A program made the translations under genes and the position numbers. From NCBI GenBank assembly GCA_002104985.1, contig MCGO01000046.1:62001-126000 (forward strand): a stretch of 64,000 nt of DNA. Direction: 5' to 3'. Shown here piece by piece: positions 53,500 through 63,622 of this stretch. Source of the stretch: Rhizoclosmatium globosum (taxonomy: Eukaryota; Chytridiomycota; Chytridiomycetes; Chytridiales; Chytriomycetaceae). The notes beneath the pieces were generated by a model, which was not told the DNA's origin, did no database searches, and was given only the letters and a program-made list of their open reading frames with translations. Positions within the stretch are counted from its first letter, which is position 1; each line of letters opens with the position of its first letter.

Positions 53500-54276
53500 A
53501 TGGCATCTGCTTCCATCGCAACCTCCTACTTTGATCTCTTTCACTCAGCAGCTCTCACCGTTCTGTCTCGTAACTGCCAACCCTTGAAACACGACTCGGG
53601 TCTGCCCAACCTCAGTAGATTCTGCGTCGAAGCTTGTGCCTTCCTCCAAGACTGCATCGGAATCGTATGTGTAAACAGAAGTGTCCTTGCTGGATCATCT
53701 ATCGTTATTCCCTTTGATACACCGGAACTGATGCCATATGACATTGAACGTCGTCTCGCCGTGATCACACCCCATCTTTTTGCCTCAATCGACATTAAAT
53801 TAAGTAAAGCAGGCGGACCAGCCACATCCTCCTCCCACTCACACGAACCCGAATCTAGTTCAACGGAATCATCTGTCCTCCCCGCACCCACATCGACTCC
53901 TACCATTCCATTACTCCCCACAAACTTACCATCTCTCATCAAAGTCCACCAACTCCCTCACTCATCATTCCATATCCGTCCAAACCCCGTCGACGAGTTT
54001 ATTCCACGTGTGCTAAAGTCTGATGGAATCATGAAAGCTCTTTCCGGAGAAGCCCCAGAATATCTGATGGATTTATCGGGAGACGAGACTAGTGCTTCAA
54101 GGGATCAACTGGTTGCGCGGTTTACTGCGTTACAGAAACAAGTGATGGATGGGTTGGAAGCGAAAGTTGTTGCGTATCAGGAACAGTTTCAAGAGTTGGA
54201 GCGGTTGGCTGCTTTGTATGAAATATTGAAGAGTGTTCAGAAAGAGGATTTGGTGAGAGCTATGGCGGCGCAATAA
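53500..54276 (+). CDS. Unknown 258-residue protein with C-terminal coiled coil
   Basis: Single intact exon from the ATG at 53500. The N-terminal third is helical and Cys-rich (FDLFHSAALTVLSRN, FCVEACAFLQDCIGIVCVN). The middle is a Ser/Pro/Thr linker, and the C-terminus is a heptad-like helix (FTALQKQVMDGLEAKVVAYQ, FQELERLAALYEILKSVQKE). I cannot name it. A complex subunit held by the coiled coil would fit. No membrane segment is seen. Confidence 0.65.
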   Translation: MASASIATSYFDLFHSAALTVLSRNCQPLKHDSGLPNLSRFCVEACAFLQDCIGIVCVNRSVLAGSSIVIPFDTPELMPYDIERRLAVITPHLFASIDIKLSKAGGPATSSSHSHEPESSSTESSVLPAPTSTPTIPLLPTNLPSLIKVHQLPHSSFHIRPNPVDEFIPRVLKSDGIMKALSGEAPEYLMDLSGDETSASRDQLVARFTALQKQVMDGLEAKVVAYQEQFQELERLAALYEILKSVQKEDLVRAMAAQ

Positions 54277-54362
54277 AACCCTTCACCTTCAATATCATAC
54301 GTACTTATTTATGCGCATTTATTTTTTTTTATTCAATGAAAACAGCAACTGAAGTGAGACTT

Positions 54363-55175
54363 TCAAGCCGTTGAACTTTTAACATCATTATAATTATCCT
54401 GGTCCCACCCTTCAGTCTCCACCAAAAGCTGTTGCTGCCGAGCTTTCCTCAAATTCCACTCCCCCGTCAACCGTTCACTTTCTATCCTATACGCATCCCT
54501 AATCTCCTCACTCTCCGCCCTCCAAAGTGCACCACACATATTACTCACAGTCGCAAACACCATCCGTCCATCTCTCGCCACCGACGAATCCATCATCATC
54601 CGGACTTCATTCATCCGGTCTTTTCTGTACAGAATGAACGCATTCGACGGCTTTGTTAAACAGAATTCGTTCTTTTCTCGGCGTCTCGTGCGACGTAGTT
54701 CGTTCTTGCGTGCTTTTCTGTCGGCGTGGATGCGGTCTGGAGTTGATTCGCTGGAGGTTGCCATGTTTGGTGGGAGGGTTGAAGGTAAGGGGAGTAGTTT
54801 TGCGCCTTTTGGGAGAGGCGTTGGACGTTGGGTGTCTGATTTAGAAAGTTGCTTTTGAATGGTATGGTGAGTTGGTCTTGGATTGATTGGGGTATGAAGG
54901 GGAGCCTTTGTAGAGTCAATTTGAGGTAGTAGTTCCGTTGGTGGAGTTGGGAATCGGCTTGCTACTATTAAGTTCTCTTGCACTATATGTGTTGGGCACG
55001 GAGACTGCGATCGAGACATTTGTGTGAAGGGGAAACTTGTGGGGTGGCAGTTGTTATCAGAGATCGCATCACGATCCTCCACCCCTGGTAACTGTATATC
55101 TGACTTGCTCTCTGGATCTGCATCGACTTGATCACAGCCATGAAGTAGATGCATAATGTCTTCCAAAGGGATCAT
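54363..55175 (-). CDS. HMG-box (MATA_HMG-type) transcription factor
   Basis: 270 residues in one exon, ATG at 55175. A long Pro/Ser-rich N-terminus precedes a basic stretch (RKARKNELRRTRRREKNEF) and one HMG box near residues 180-250: KPSNAFILYRKDRMNEVRM, VFATVSNMCGALWRAESEEI, RDAYRIESERLTGEWNLR. The P-x-N-A-F-I-L-Y-R start and the V-S-x-x-x-G-x-L-W-R-x-E core are those of the MATA_HMG group, which includes fungal mating-type and sex-locus regulators (MAT1-2-1, sexM/sexP) as well as non-mating regulators. A role in mating cannot be concluded from one gene. Confidence 0.82.
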   Translation of the reverse strand: MIPLEDIMHLLHGCDQVDADPESKSDIQLPGVEDRDAISDNNCHPTSFPFTQMSRSQSPCPTHIVQENLIVASRFPTPPTELLPQIDSTKAPLHTPINPRPTHHTIQKQLSKSDTQRPTPLPKGAKLLPLPSTLPPNMATSSESTPDRIHADRKARKNELRRTRRREKNEFCLTKPSNAFILYRKDRMNEVRMMMDSSVARDGRMVFATVSNMCGALWRAESEEIRDAYRIESERLTGEWNLRKARQQQLLVETEGWDQDNYNDVKSSTA

Positions 55176-55297
55176 TGGTCAGGGGTTGTGGGAGAAATGG
55201 CAGTAACACAAAAATTGCAAAAATTGCACTTTCCTTTGCGTTGCCGTTATTAGAAGGGGAAGTGAAAAGCAATCTAGTGACGAAATGCATGTTCTTG

Positions 55298-56604
55298 TTA
55301 TTCTAACTGCATCGACTGCCCACTCCCTCCCCCCGAATCACTCTCCGAAACAGTCAAAGACTTCTTCCGCGCCGCCTCCTCCTTCATTTTAACCTGTTCC
55401 AACAACATTTCCCGTATAGCACTACCCTGCCCCAACGAATCCAACGGAATCAACCTCTCCAAAAACGCAAACTCCTCCTTCTCATGCAACATCCTCACCC
55501 TCTCTTCCTTCATCCGTTCCAACTCATCATCATCCAACGACGAATCAGAGTCCGTCCCGTTTCCAGCAACAGCATCCAACCACGCTTTATCCAAGTCCGT
55601 CATATCCCTCTGCGCCAACATGTCATCCGGCTGCTGCTGTTGCACCTGATACTGCACGGAAGAACTTTGTCGCGATGAATCTTCCGGTGTCGCTTGAGAG
55701 ACTCGTGGATTACGTTTCTTTCCTTTTGCCGGGGCGGCGACGGGAACAACGGGTATGATTTGGCCGTTCGAGTCAACGGATAACTTCCTGTGTGGGTATT
55801 TCCGGGGTGGCGGTACGATGACAGGGGGTGCGGGTTCTTGTACGAGGCTGGGTAACCGAGCTTCGCGGAAGTCGTCGTTGCTTGCTTTGGATAAATCAAA
55901 GACTCCGCTGGAGCTTCCGAGGGTTTTGTCGCTGGTGGTTAGGGAGCGTTTTGAGGCGCTTGGGCCGAGGCTTCTGCTTCTTGTGCGGCCTGGTAAGCCT
56001 GGAAACGCGGGGCTGTTGATTTCGTTGGAGGCTTTTTGTGGGGGAGTGGTTGTGGGTGTATCTGTGGTTGCTCTTGCACGAGTCTTTGGCCTCTCTGCTA
56101 CTGCTACTATTTTTTCCTTCTCAACGTATCCTGACCGTGTTTTCGGTCGATCTTCAATGTTTGCGAGTTGTCGTTCCCATGGCGTTATTGTCCGTGTTGC
56201 CGCATGTCGATCGGCTTCCTGGAACTCTTGAATTAATTTATCTGTTATGCTATCGTGTTTTTGTGCAATTTGTGCTGGTAGTTGAACGTCCGTGGTTGCG
56301 ATTGATGTTGTTCGAGATGGTGGAAGGGGTGGGAGGGAAGATGGTTGTCTGCTACGACTTTGAACGGATTTTGGTGTTGAGATTTTTGATCGATTGGAAG
56401 AAGAAGGTGTTGCTGAACGCGATACAATGCTGTAACTGTTTGTTTGTTGGATGTGGTATCAGAATTATTGTTGTGGAGGTGTATCCATACACAAGCTTAC
56501 GGATTTACATTTGGTTCAAAACTAATCAGATAGGATTCTTTTGTGAGTGCCAGACCAGTTTTTATGATGGCTACTTGTGTTGGTGGGGCTGGTTTGAGCT
56601 CCAT
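55298..56604 (-). CDS. Disordered low-complexity protein, unknown
   Basis: The candidate start at 56604 gives MELKPAPPTQVAIIKTGLAL. Across changing frames the minus strand then reads Gln/His-rich sequence, WERQLANIEDRPKTRSGYVE, Thr/Pro-rich sequence, FPGLPGRTRSRSLG, VFDLSKASNDDFREARLPSL, IVPPPRKYPHRKLSVD and finally, in a clean frame, TDLDKAWLDAVAGNGTDSDS and an acidic helix (ELERMKEERVRMLHEKEEF) to the stop at 55298. SP/RS-like motifs and the lack of folded domains suggest a disordered regulator. Frame breaks are likely inside, and boundaries other than the stop are tentative. Confidence 0.5.
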
Positions 56605-56694
56605 TGTTCTGAACCAGAATGATGAATGAGAATCGATTTATTATCATTTTCTCCACATGTATTTAAAGTGGATCTTAGACAATATGATTGTACA

Positions 56695-57590
56695 TTAACG
56701 GCCGTTGCCATACAATCCAATTCCTGGTCGCTCAACAACAGCAAACTTCATGTTGAAAATGTCGCGGTCGGAGCCAGCAGTTCTCAAACCACAGGTGATA
56801 ATATCTCCTGGGTTCATTCGTCCAACTCCTGAAGGTGTACCAGTGAGAATCACGTCTCCTGGCTCAAGAGTCATGATGGAGGAGACATAGGAAATCAACT
56901 GAGGAATCTTGAAGATCATATCACTAGTTGGACCGTTCTAAATGATTTTGGACATAATTATGTGAGAGGTAGTGACCAATCGAATGAAAGGTACCTGCTT
57001 GACAGTATCATTCACCTTCAACCACAACGTAAGGGCATCAGGATCCTCAATCATGGTCTTTGGAATAAAGTCACCAATCGGAGTGAAAGTGTCAAAGCCC
57101 TTGGCAGTTGACCATGGCTTTCCAGCCTTCTTTGCCTCATCCTGAAGGTCTCTCGCAGTGGCATCAATGGCCAATGCATAGCCTTCCACATGACGCATGG
57201 CAGTAGCTTCAGAGATATCACGTCCATTGGCACCAATAACCACAGCCAGTTCGACTACAATGTTGTTTTGTTAGAACTTGTATAGTGATCAAACTTGTCA
57301 CATTTGTGATAAATGCATACACACCTTCATGGTGAACGTTCGAGCCTTTAGGGATCTCGATAGTAGGGTTTGTAGAGTAGGATGTGACGTAGGAGGAGGT
57401 TGGCTTCAAAAAGAAGAAGGGAGTGGTTGGAACGGCATTCCCCAACTCTTTGGCGTGCTCGCTGCAGGAAAGCCCAAGTCAGAGTCTTCATAGTCAACTG
57501 AATTGAGGTATGTATGAATTACGCATAGTTTCTGCCGATGGCAACAATCTTGCGGCCCCAAGCAGGGAAAGTGGATAATGGTTGGGACAT
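56695..57590 (-). CDS. Fumarylacetoacetate hydrolase-domain protein (FAHD1-like acylpyruvase)
   Basis: Exons read [20 protein letters not shown] then [23 protein letters not shown], then [54 protein letters not shown] and, after an intron near 56940-56995, [16 protein letters not shown] then [19 protein letters not shown]. The metal-binding E...E...D triad (HHE, ELA, DATARD) and the T-G-T-P-x-G-V-G motif are intact. FAHD1-type enzymes hydrolyse acylpyruvates and decarboxylate oxaloacetate in mitochondria. Three introns of about 55-60 nt. The start is 63 bases from the divergent nuclease gene. Confidence 0.92.
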
Positions 57591-57653
57591 TTCAGTAATA
57601 GTTCTTTTCTCTATTCTCACTAAATAATAAAGCAACAAACAAACAAAGGCCGA

Positions 57654-59170
57654 ATGGGCATCCGCAACTTCACATCGCTTCTCGTTCGAGTTGCGCCATC
57701 GGCCTCGCAGCCCGTGTCGCTGAGCCACCTTTCGTCCAAGGCCGTCGCCGTTGACGCGCTGATCTTTCTCCGGGCCTTTCTCCACGCGCCGTCAATGTCA
57801 TCCTCGATGTCATCCTCGGTCGAAGACGCAGCAACAACAACCAATCGCGTCCTGACCCGCACGCGCCGCCTCGTTTCTGTTCTGATCAAAAACAGAATTG
57901 TCCCTGTCTTTTGCTTCGATGCGGAACAGGGTTCGGACTCAAACTGGAGGAAACTCAAGGACAAGGAACTGTTGAGTATCCACTACATCATGACAAACAA
58001 CCTAAACCTCAAACAGCGAAAAACGTAAACTTGCACGAGCTAGAACTGCAAATATGCTGGCATTGGAAGCAGAGCGACTGGCCCAGTTGGAGGCATTGGA
58101 GGCGTTGTTATCTAGGCATACTTCGAACATGTCCGAAACCTTGGACCACTCGAATCACTCAGAATCAAATCAATCAACAATCGAAACTGAATTAAATGAA
58201 CTAGAATCTCAACATCGCTCTCAACTCGATCTTGCTTTAAGTGAGATGAACTGCTATGGCCTGACGACCGGATCCTAACCACATCCTTAAAGGTCTAAAA
58301 ATGACCGGAATAGGAATGAAAATGTTTGAACAAAGTGCAAGAGTATTTCAAGATGTCAAGAATCCATCTCAACACCTCGCTCCCAACCAAATCCTTCCCA
58401 ATATTTACGATTTGATTTCCGAATCGCATGCTCGCGTCCATTCATTATCCACTAGAACCCTTCTACTTTCTCCAAGCCTTATTGAGCAAGTCATGCAACT
58501 ACTGAGAGAACTGCACGTTCCTATTCTGACTAGTCCGCATGAAGGCGAAGCCCTCTGTGCCTATCTAACAGCTTCAGGCCACACATACGCTTCTGCCACA
58601 GAAGACATGGACTGCTGTGTATTCGGTGACGGTCTCGTCATTCGGCACCTTGCAAAAGCTGTTGTATTCACTTCCCGTACACCAAATCCTTTCGAAGGCG
58701 AACTTGAATCCTTAGACGACTCTAGTACCGATGCATCATCATTATCATCCTCCTTCGTACAACACCATCGTCAACAACAACAAAAAACCATCACCGCTGA
58801 TTCAGAAGCATTCAAAACCCTCTCTGCACAAACAGAATCAAAATCCCTTATCCAAATAAACCCCCTCGAATTCCGTCTCCAAACAGGTCTCACGCACGCT
58901 CAATTTGTGGATGTCATGATTCTGTGTGGATGCGATTTTAGTGATGGATTGAGGGGTGTCGGGCATGTTAATGCTTTCAAGTTGGTGAAACAGTATGGAT
59001 CTATTGAAGCTATTCTGGAATCCAACAAGTTTGTGCCGAAGGAAGGGTTTGATTACTTGAAAGCGCGGCGTGTGTTTTTGGAGGGGCCGAAAGAAATGGA
59101 GAGGGTTGTTGTGAAAGAGGAGGTGGAAGAAGCGATCCAGCATTTTCGTGGAATGCATGGCATTCAATAA
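57654..59170 (+). CDS. XPG/FEN1-family structure-specific nuclease
   Basis: Member of the XPG/FEN1 nuclease superfamily. The N-domain starts MGIRNFTSLLVRVAPS, AVAVDALIFLRAFLH, RRLVSVLIKNRIVPVFCFDA (the usual F-D-G is F-D-A). A charged helical arch follows (KRKLARARTANMLALEAERL) after a one-base insertion in an A-run at about 58020-58026. The XPG-I domain has RTLLLSPSLIEQVM, PHEGEALCAYL and ATEDMDCCVFG with the catalytic acids. The helix-turn-helix GCDFSDGLRGVGHVNAFKL is followed by FDYLKARRVFLEGPKEM. A frame junction near 58275-58300 is unresolved (intron or indel). It is not FEN1 itself: the PCNA-binding tail is missing and the insert after XPG-I is long and Ser-rich. Confidence 0.85.
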
Positions 59171-59640
59171 AGCTTTGAAGTTTTATTGATGGTTGGATTT
59201 AAATGAGCGCCAGGCGTAAACAGTGAAGCTATTCTGGAATCCAACAAGTTTGTGCCGAAAGGAAGGGTTTGATTACTTGAAAGCGCGGCGTGTGTTTTTG
59301 GAGGGGCCGAAAGAAATGGAGAGGGTTGTTGTGAAAGAGGAGGTGGAAGAAGCGATCCAGCATTTTCGTGGAATGCATGGCATTCAATAAAGCTTTGAAG
59401 TTTTATTGATGGTTGGATTTAAATGAGCGCCAGGCGTAAACAGTGAAGCTATTCTGGAATCCAACAAGTTTGTGCCGAAAGGAAGGGTTTGATTACTTGA
59501 AAGCGCGGCGTGTGTTTTTGGAGGGGCCGAAAGGAATGGAGGGGGTTATTGTGAAACAGGAGGTGGAGGAAGCTATCCAGCACTTTCGTGGCATGCATAG
59601 CATTCAATAAAGCTTTGGAGTTTCATTGAAAGCAGGATGG
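59006..59640 (+). repeat. Triplicated 3' end of the nuclease gene (219/220-bp tandem units)
   Basis: The sequence starting GAAGCTATTCTGGAATCC occurs at 59006 (inside the gene), 59225 and 59445. Units 1 and 2 are almost identical over about 219 bp, covering the last 55 codons, the stop and the 3' flank. Unit 3 carries several substitutions and breaks off near 59640. Units 2 and 3 have one extra A after GTGCCG, which would shift their frame, so they are non-coding echoes of the gene end. Confidence 0.95.
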
Positions 59641-59799
59641 TAAATCAGTGTGGAACTATTGAAGGTAATGCTGCAAGATGGATTTTTTAACCTGCAAACG
59701 CGTCGAGTGCACTCAGCGAGTAAATTGTAATTATTGGGTGTTAAAACTTGTTTTTTTTATTGCCGATATGTATTTGAATAATCGCGTTCATACAGTAGT

Positions 59800-60405
59800 C
59801 TACAATTCCAAACCTGCAAGCTCAAAGGCACAAGTGAGTCCAGCGTTGTTCCTCATGTCACATTCAGTCAAGCAGTTTAGCAATAGAAGCTCTTGGGGAA
59901 TAGGGCCAGACAATTGATTCGAGTTGAGGTGCAGTTCTTCAAGGGAACGAAGTTTGCCAAATTCTCTTGGAATTGAGCCACTGAATTCATTCTCATCCAA
60001 ATAGAGCTGCGTCAGGTTTTCCAACTTTCCAATTTCTGCAGGAATCTCATTCGAGAAGCGATTGCTACTCAAATTTATAGCTTCTAGCGATGACAAGAGG
60101 CCAATAGATGACGGAATAGAACCAGTCAATTTGTTGTTATGCACTGACAGATCGATCAATGAAGTCATTTGTCCCAAGGTATCCGGCAAGGGACCAGAAA
60201 GGACACAATGACTCAAGTTCAATTTCTTCAAGTTCGAAAGCTTACACAATTCAACAGGGATCTCACCAGTGAGGATATTATGAGACAAATTTAACACCTC
60301 AAGCGAGACCAATCCTCCAATCTCATGTGGAATGCTGCCCTGGACAGGAAACAGCTCCAAATGAATGAGCTTCTCTAGTTGCAGGTTGCTTGCCAACCTG
60401 TTTCT
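59800..60405 (-). pseudogene. Plant-type leucine-rich repeat fragment
   Basis: About 200 residues of 24-residue LRRs with the L-x-G-x-I-P consensus: GSIPHEIGGLVSLEVLNLSH, NILTGEIPVELCKLSNLKKL, LSGPLPDTLGQMTSLIDLSV, GSIPSSIGLLSSLEAINLSS, GSIPREFGKLRSLEELHLNS. The frame ends at a normal stop (59800). Upstream it begins abruptly at an acceptor-like CTTTCAG near 60412, without an ATG and without a capping region or signal peptide. Beyond it lies repeat-rich DNA. Extracellular or F-box-linked LRR arrays of this type occur in chytrids. I read it as the 3' exon of a truncated or interrupted gene. Confidence 0.65.
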
Positions 60406-60412
60406 GAAAGGG

Positions 60413-61900
60413 GGGAGTTTGAGGGGGTTGGGCCCACTTTCCTTATAGTTCTATTAATAGATTTCCTGCTGAATTGTGGGTGGGTGACTGGAGTCTAGCC
60501 CATCATTTTCAATAGTTATCAGATGGGGATTAAAATTATGAGAATGTCCAATGTTACTGTTGCTGTTGATGAAGTGGTGACTTTTTATTCAGATTTTATT
60601 TAAATAAACTTATAATGGTAAAGTGGTAAAGGTACAGCAAAACACAGGTGGAATCCTTATGCTTTGTGTGCCACTCAGTTAGTTGGGGAGATGTTGTGTT
60701 TGTGGGAATCAATGCAGCAGGGGACTTTCAAAAGTGAGAAAAGACAAATGAAATGTCCGAAATCTGCTTTTTGAATCCAAAAGCGAACCTCTACCTCACT
60801 TTTCAATTCCACTTTTGAGTTTTGAGATTCGATTTTGCTTTTCACCACCAAAACCACTATGAAGAAACACCACAATAGGCTGTGGTTCAAAACCGCAACT
60901 CTGACCCTCCCTATCCACAGGTTTTGAACCACTGCTTTTCAAAATGATGAAACCTTGCTTTTCAAACACCCAAACCTTTGCTTTGCATTTTGTCAAATTT
61001 CTCAACTTTGACTACCCCTATGTAGTGAAATCTGCTCACCTGTGGCACTCCAGATGGCATGCCTGTACACGTAGGACCAGGTTGCCATGCTGCGGTAGAT
61101 GTCTGAGAGTCCAACATGGACCTTCCAACTTCTTGTGGAATATTCCAGCTCATGATTGGAGCCTTGAGGCATACTTGTCAGCAGGGTATGGTGTTTCTTT
61201 TTGATTTGTGGAGTGTTTCAATCTATTGACCTTAATCAACAAAGATGTGATTAAACAAGTTGATGAAAAGAAGGAACTCAGCAGTTAAAAAGCTTAAATA
61301 CAGCATTTTGATTTCCTCTGTTAGAAGTTTGAAACAGCAGTCAGAAAGAATCACTGTAAATTCTTTTATTGAAACCCAAGACAGAAAATCATAAAAAGGA
61401 ATAAGAGGAAGAAGCCTCTGTTGACTTCTTAAGGAATCAAGAGAGGTTTCACCCCTTAGGGCAAAAGCACAGCTGGGAGACTGGTTATGGCTTGTTACTA
61501 TTTTATATATATCAATATCTATCTCTATTCTATGTATTCTTATCTATTTTTGTTAATGTATAATTATCTATGGTATAACTATATATCTGTATCAATATAT
61601 ATCAAGCCCCAGTCTCCCAACTCAGCTGATGTATTCTATAAGTAATATAAGCTATAGTGATAGAATCTGTGTAAGTATGATGAGGCACACAAGAAATTCT
61701 TCTCAGATATGACTATTTGTTTTGTATCTATAATATTTATAAAGTATATATAACTATTGTGTTTATCAATATATATGAGTATAGAATATAGCTGACTAAT
61801 CCAGGTGTGTGCACCCACCCAGAAAAGTGGTAGGAGAATGGTGGGAGAGGCCCTCTTCTTATTCTTTTTTGGAAGTCCAATTTTTGGGGAAATTTTTGAA
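60413..61900. other. Gene-free, AT-rich repeat flank
   Basis: No supported gene. The segment 61490-61800 is strongly AT-rich with many TATAT/TATCTAT words. Short open frames near 60675-61005 (-) and 60944-61204 (+) overlap each other on opposite strands and lack domains. Confidence 0.5.
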
Positions 61901-62800
61901 ATGGAGATGGCATGCAGAAGGTGCATGCCCTGATGGCTCTCCTGCACTCAAAACACTCCCACTGACTCTAACTCCACCAATACCGGTCCAAATCAAACCA
62001 TTTTAGATTCATTGGAAAGCCCTTAATGCGCTCTACACATTCGCACTATTACTAGGCGGCAATCGCGCGTAAATCAGAATCCGCAACTGCTCTAGCTTTG
62101 GATTCAATAGAATCATGTTCTCTCCACCCTTTATATCATTTTGAAACAATCCAGTAAGCTCTGAACTGCTTTAAAGTAATAATGGAGATGGCATGCAGAA
62201 GGTGCATGCTCTGATGGCTTTCCTGCACTCAAAACACTCCCACTGACTCTAACTCCACCAATACTGGTCTAATTCAGACCATTAAAAATTCATTGGAAAG
62301 CCCTTAACGTGCTCTACATATTCGCACTATTGTCCTGCTGCGATTGTGCGTATCTCAGAATCCAAAAATGCTCCAGCTTTGGTTTCAACAGAATCCTGCT
62401 CTCTCCATCCATTTTATTCTTTCTAAACAATTCAAGAGGCTTTAAACTGCCTTGATGTAAGTGATGGAGAGGGCATGCAGCAGTTGCACTCTGTGATGGC
62501 TTTCCAGCATTCAAACACTCCCACTGACTCTAACTCCTCCAATACTGGTCCAATTCAGACCATTCCAGATTCATTGGAAAGCTCTAAATACGTTCTACGC
62601 AGTCGCACTATTTTCACGCTGTGATCGGGCGCATCTCAGGATCCAAATATTCCCCAGCTTTGGATTCAATAGAGTCCTGCTCTCTCTATCTGTTTTATTA
62701 AGCTGAAGTAATTCAGGAGGCTCTAAAGTGCATATAGGTAAGTGATGGAGATGGCATGCAGAAGGTGCATGCTTTCTTGGCACTCCAGCCACCCAATTTT
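61901..62800. repeat. Four tandem 281-bp repeat units
   Basis: The words ATGGAGATGGCATGCAGAAG (with variants) start units at 61901, 62182, 62464 and 62745, a period of 281-282 bp. Units share the blocks CACTCCCACTGACTCTAACT, CATTGGAAAGC, CGCACTATT and a T/C-rich end (CTGCTCTCTC). Divergence between units is about 10-20 percent by eye. The fourth unit keeps only the head before a different sequence takes over. No coding potential is evident. Confidence 0.85.
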
Positions 62801-63142
62801 TTAGTGTCACACACTTTAAAAGGAAAATATCTATGCCAAATCTCATTAAAGCATCTTCATTTTAACAAAAATTGTAAGCTCTAAACGAGCTCTTTTCGTT
62901 GATACCCAATATTGTAGGTCAATTATTGTGTTTGTCACATTCATTACTGTAACTCCAGCTAGAAGTATTGGATTTGGATGATTTTTAATTCATTAGAAAG
63001 CCACAAATTCGCTCTTTCTAAATCCTTTACCACGCGGTGTAAATTGTGCGTATTGAGAGTTTCCACTGCTGTCCAACACTAAACCCATTCCACAACTGTT
63101 ACTCGTTCAAGGAGCTGATAAATTTAAATATCTGCAAAGAAA

Positions 63143-63580
63143 CTACGCAATTAGCAACCTGCTATGTGAGAAGAACGAAGTGGCTCGAACGTATGACTCT
63201 AGTAAACCAATTGCTGGTGGGATACCTGGTCTTGCACACAACCTATGAGTTGGAGGATTTGCATGCAGGTACGTCCAACTGATTTCAGATCGCAGGTTCA
63301 ACACCAATTCAGCGTACACACTTTGAAAGGCACTTGGAGCCAACATGAAAGTGCCATTCAAGAGGGCAATGGCCTTTAACGTTTTGGCCCGGCTGAATCG
63401 CCCCAAGCAGGTCTTTGCGAAGTGCGCTGACGTCAACAGATTGTCAATTCGGTGTGATACCCTCCGATACTTGAAGACATCCTTCGGGTGAATCCACGAG
63501 AAGATGGCTATCAAAATCTCGTCGGGACAGTATAGTTGGTGCTCTTGGACAGTCGTATCTTCTGGATGGATTGATTGCAT
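63143..63580 (-). CDS. F-box-like protein, possibly truncated
   Basis: From the ATG at 63580: a short acidic start, then YCPDEILIAIFSWIHPKDVF and KYRRVSHRIDNLLTSAHFAK, an F-box-like helix set that would bind Skp1 in SCF ubiquitin ligases. It continues FSRAKTLKAIALLNGTFMLA, PSAFQSVYAELVLNLRSEIS and ends in a less convincing stretch containing GIPPAIGLLES, which resembles one LRR of the L-x-G-x-I-P type. The last part may be the start of an intron or of the LRR region. The same-strand LRR fragment lies 2.7 kb downstream, beyond the tandem repeats. Confidence 0.6.
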   Translation of the reverse strand: MQSIHPEDTTVQEHQLYCPDEILIAIFSWIHPKDVFKYRRVSHRIDNLLTSAHFAKTCLGRFSRAKTLKAIALLNGTFMLAPSAFQSVYAELVLNLRSEISWTYLHANPPTHRLCARPGIPPAIGLLESYVRATSFFSHSRLLIA

Positions 63581-63622
63581 TCAAAGATTTTATTGATTGG
63601 TATTGAAAAGATGCATCGATAA

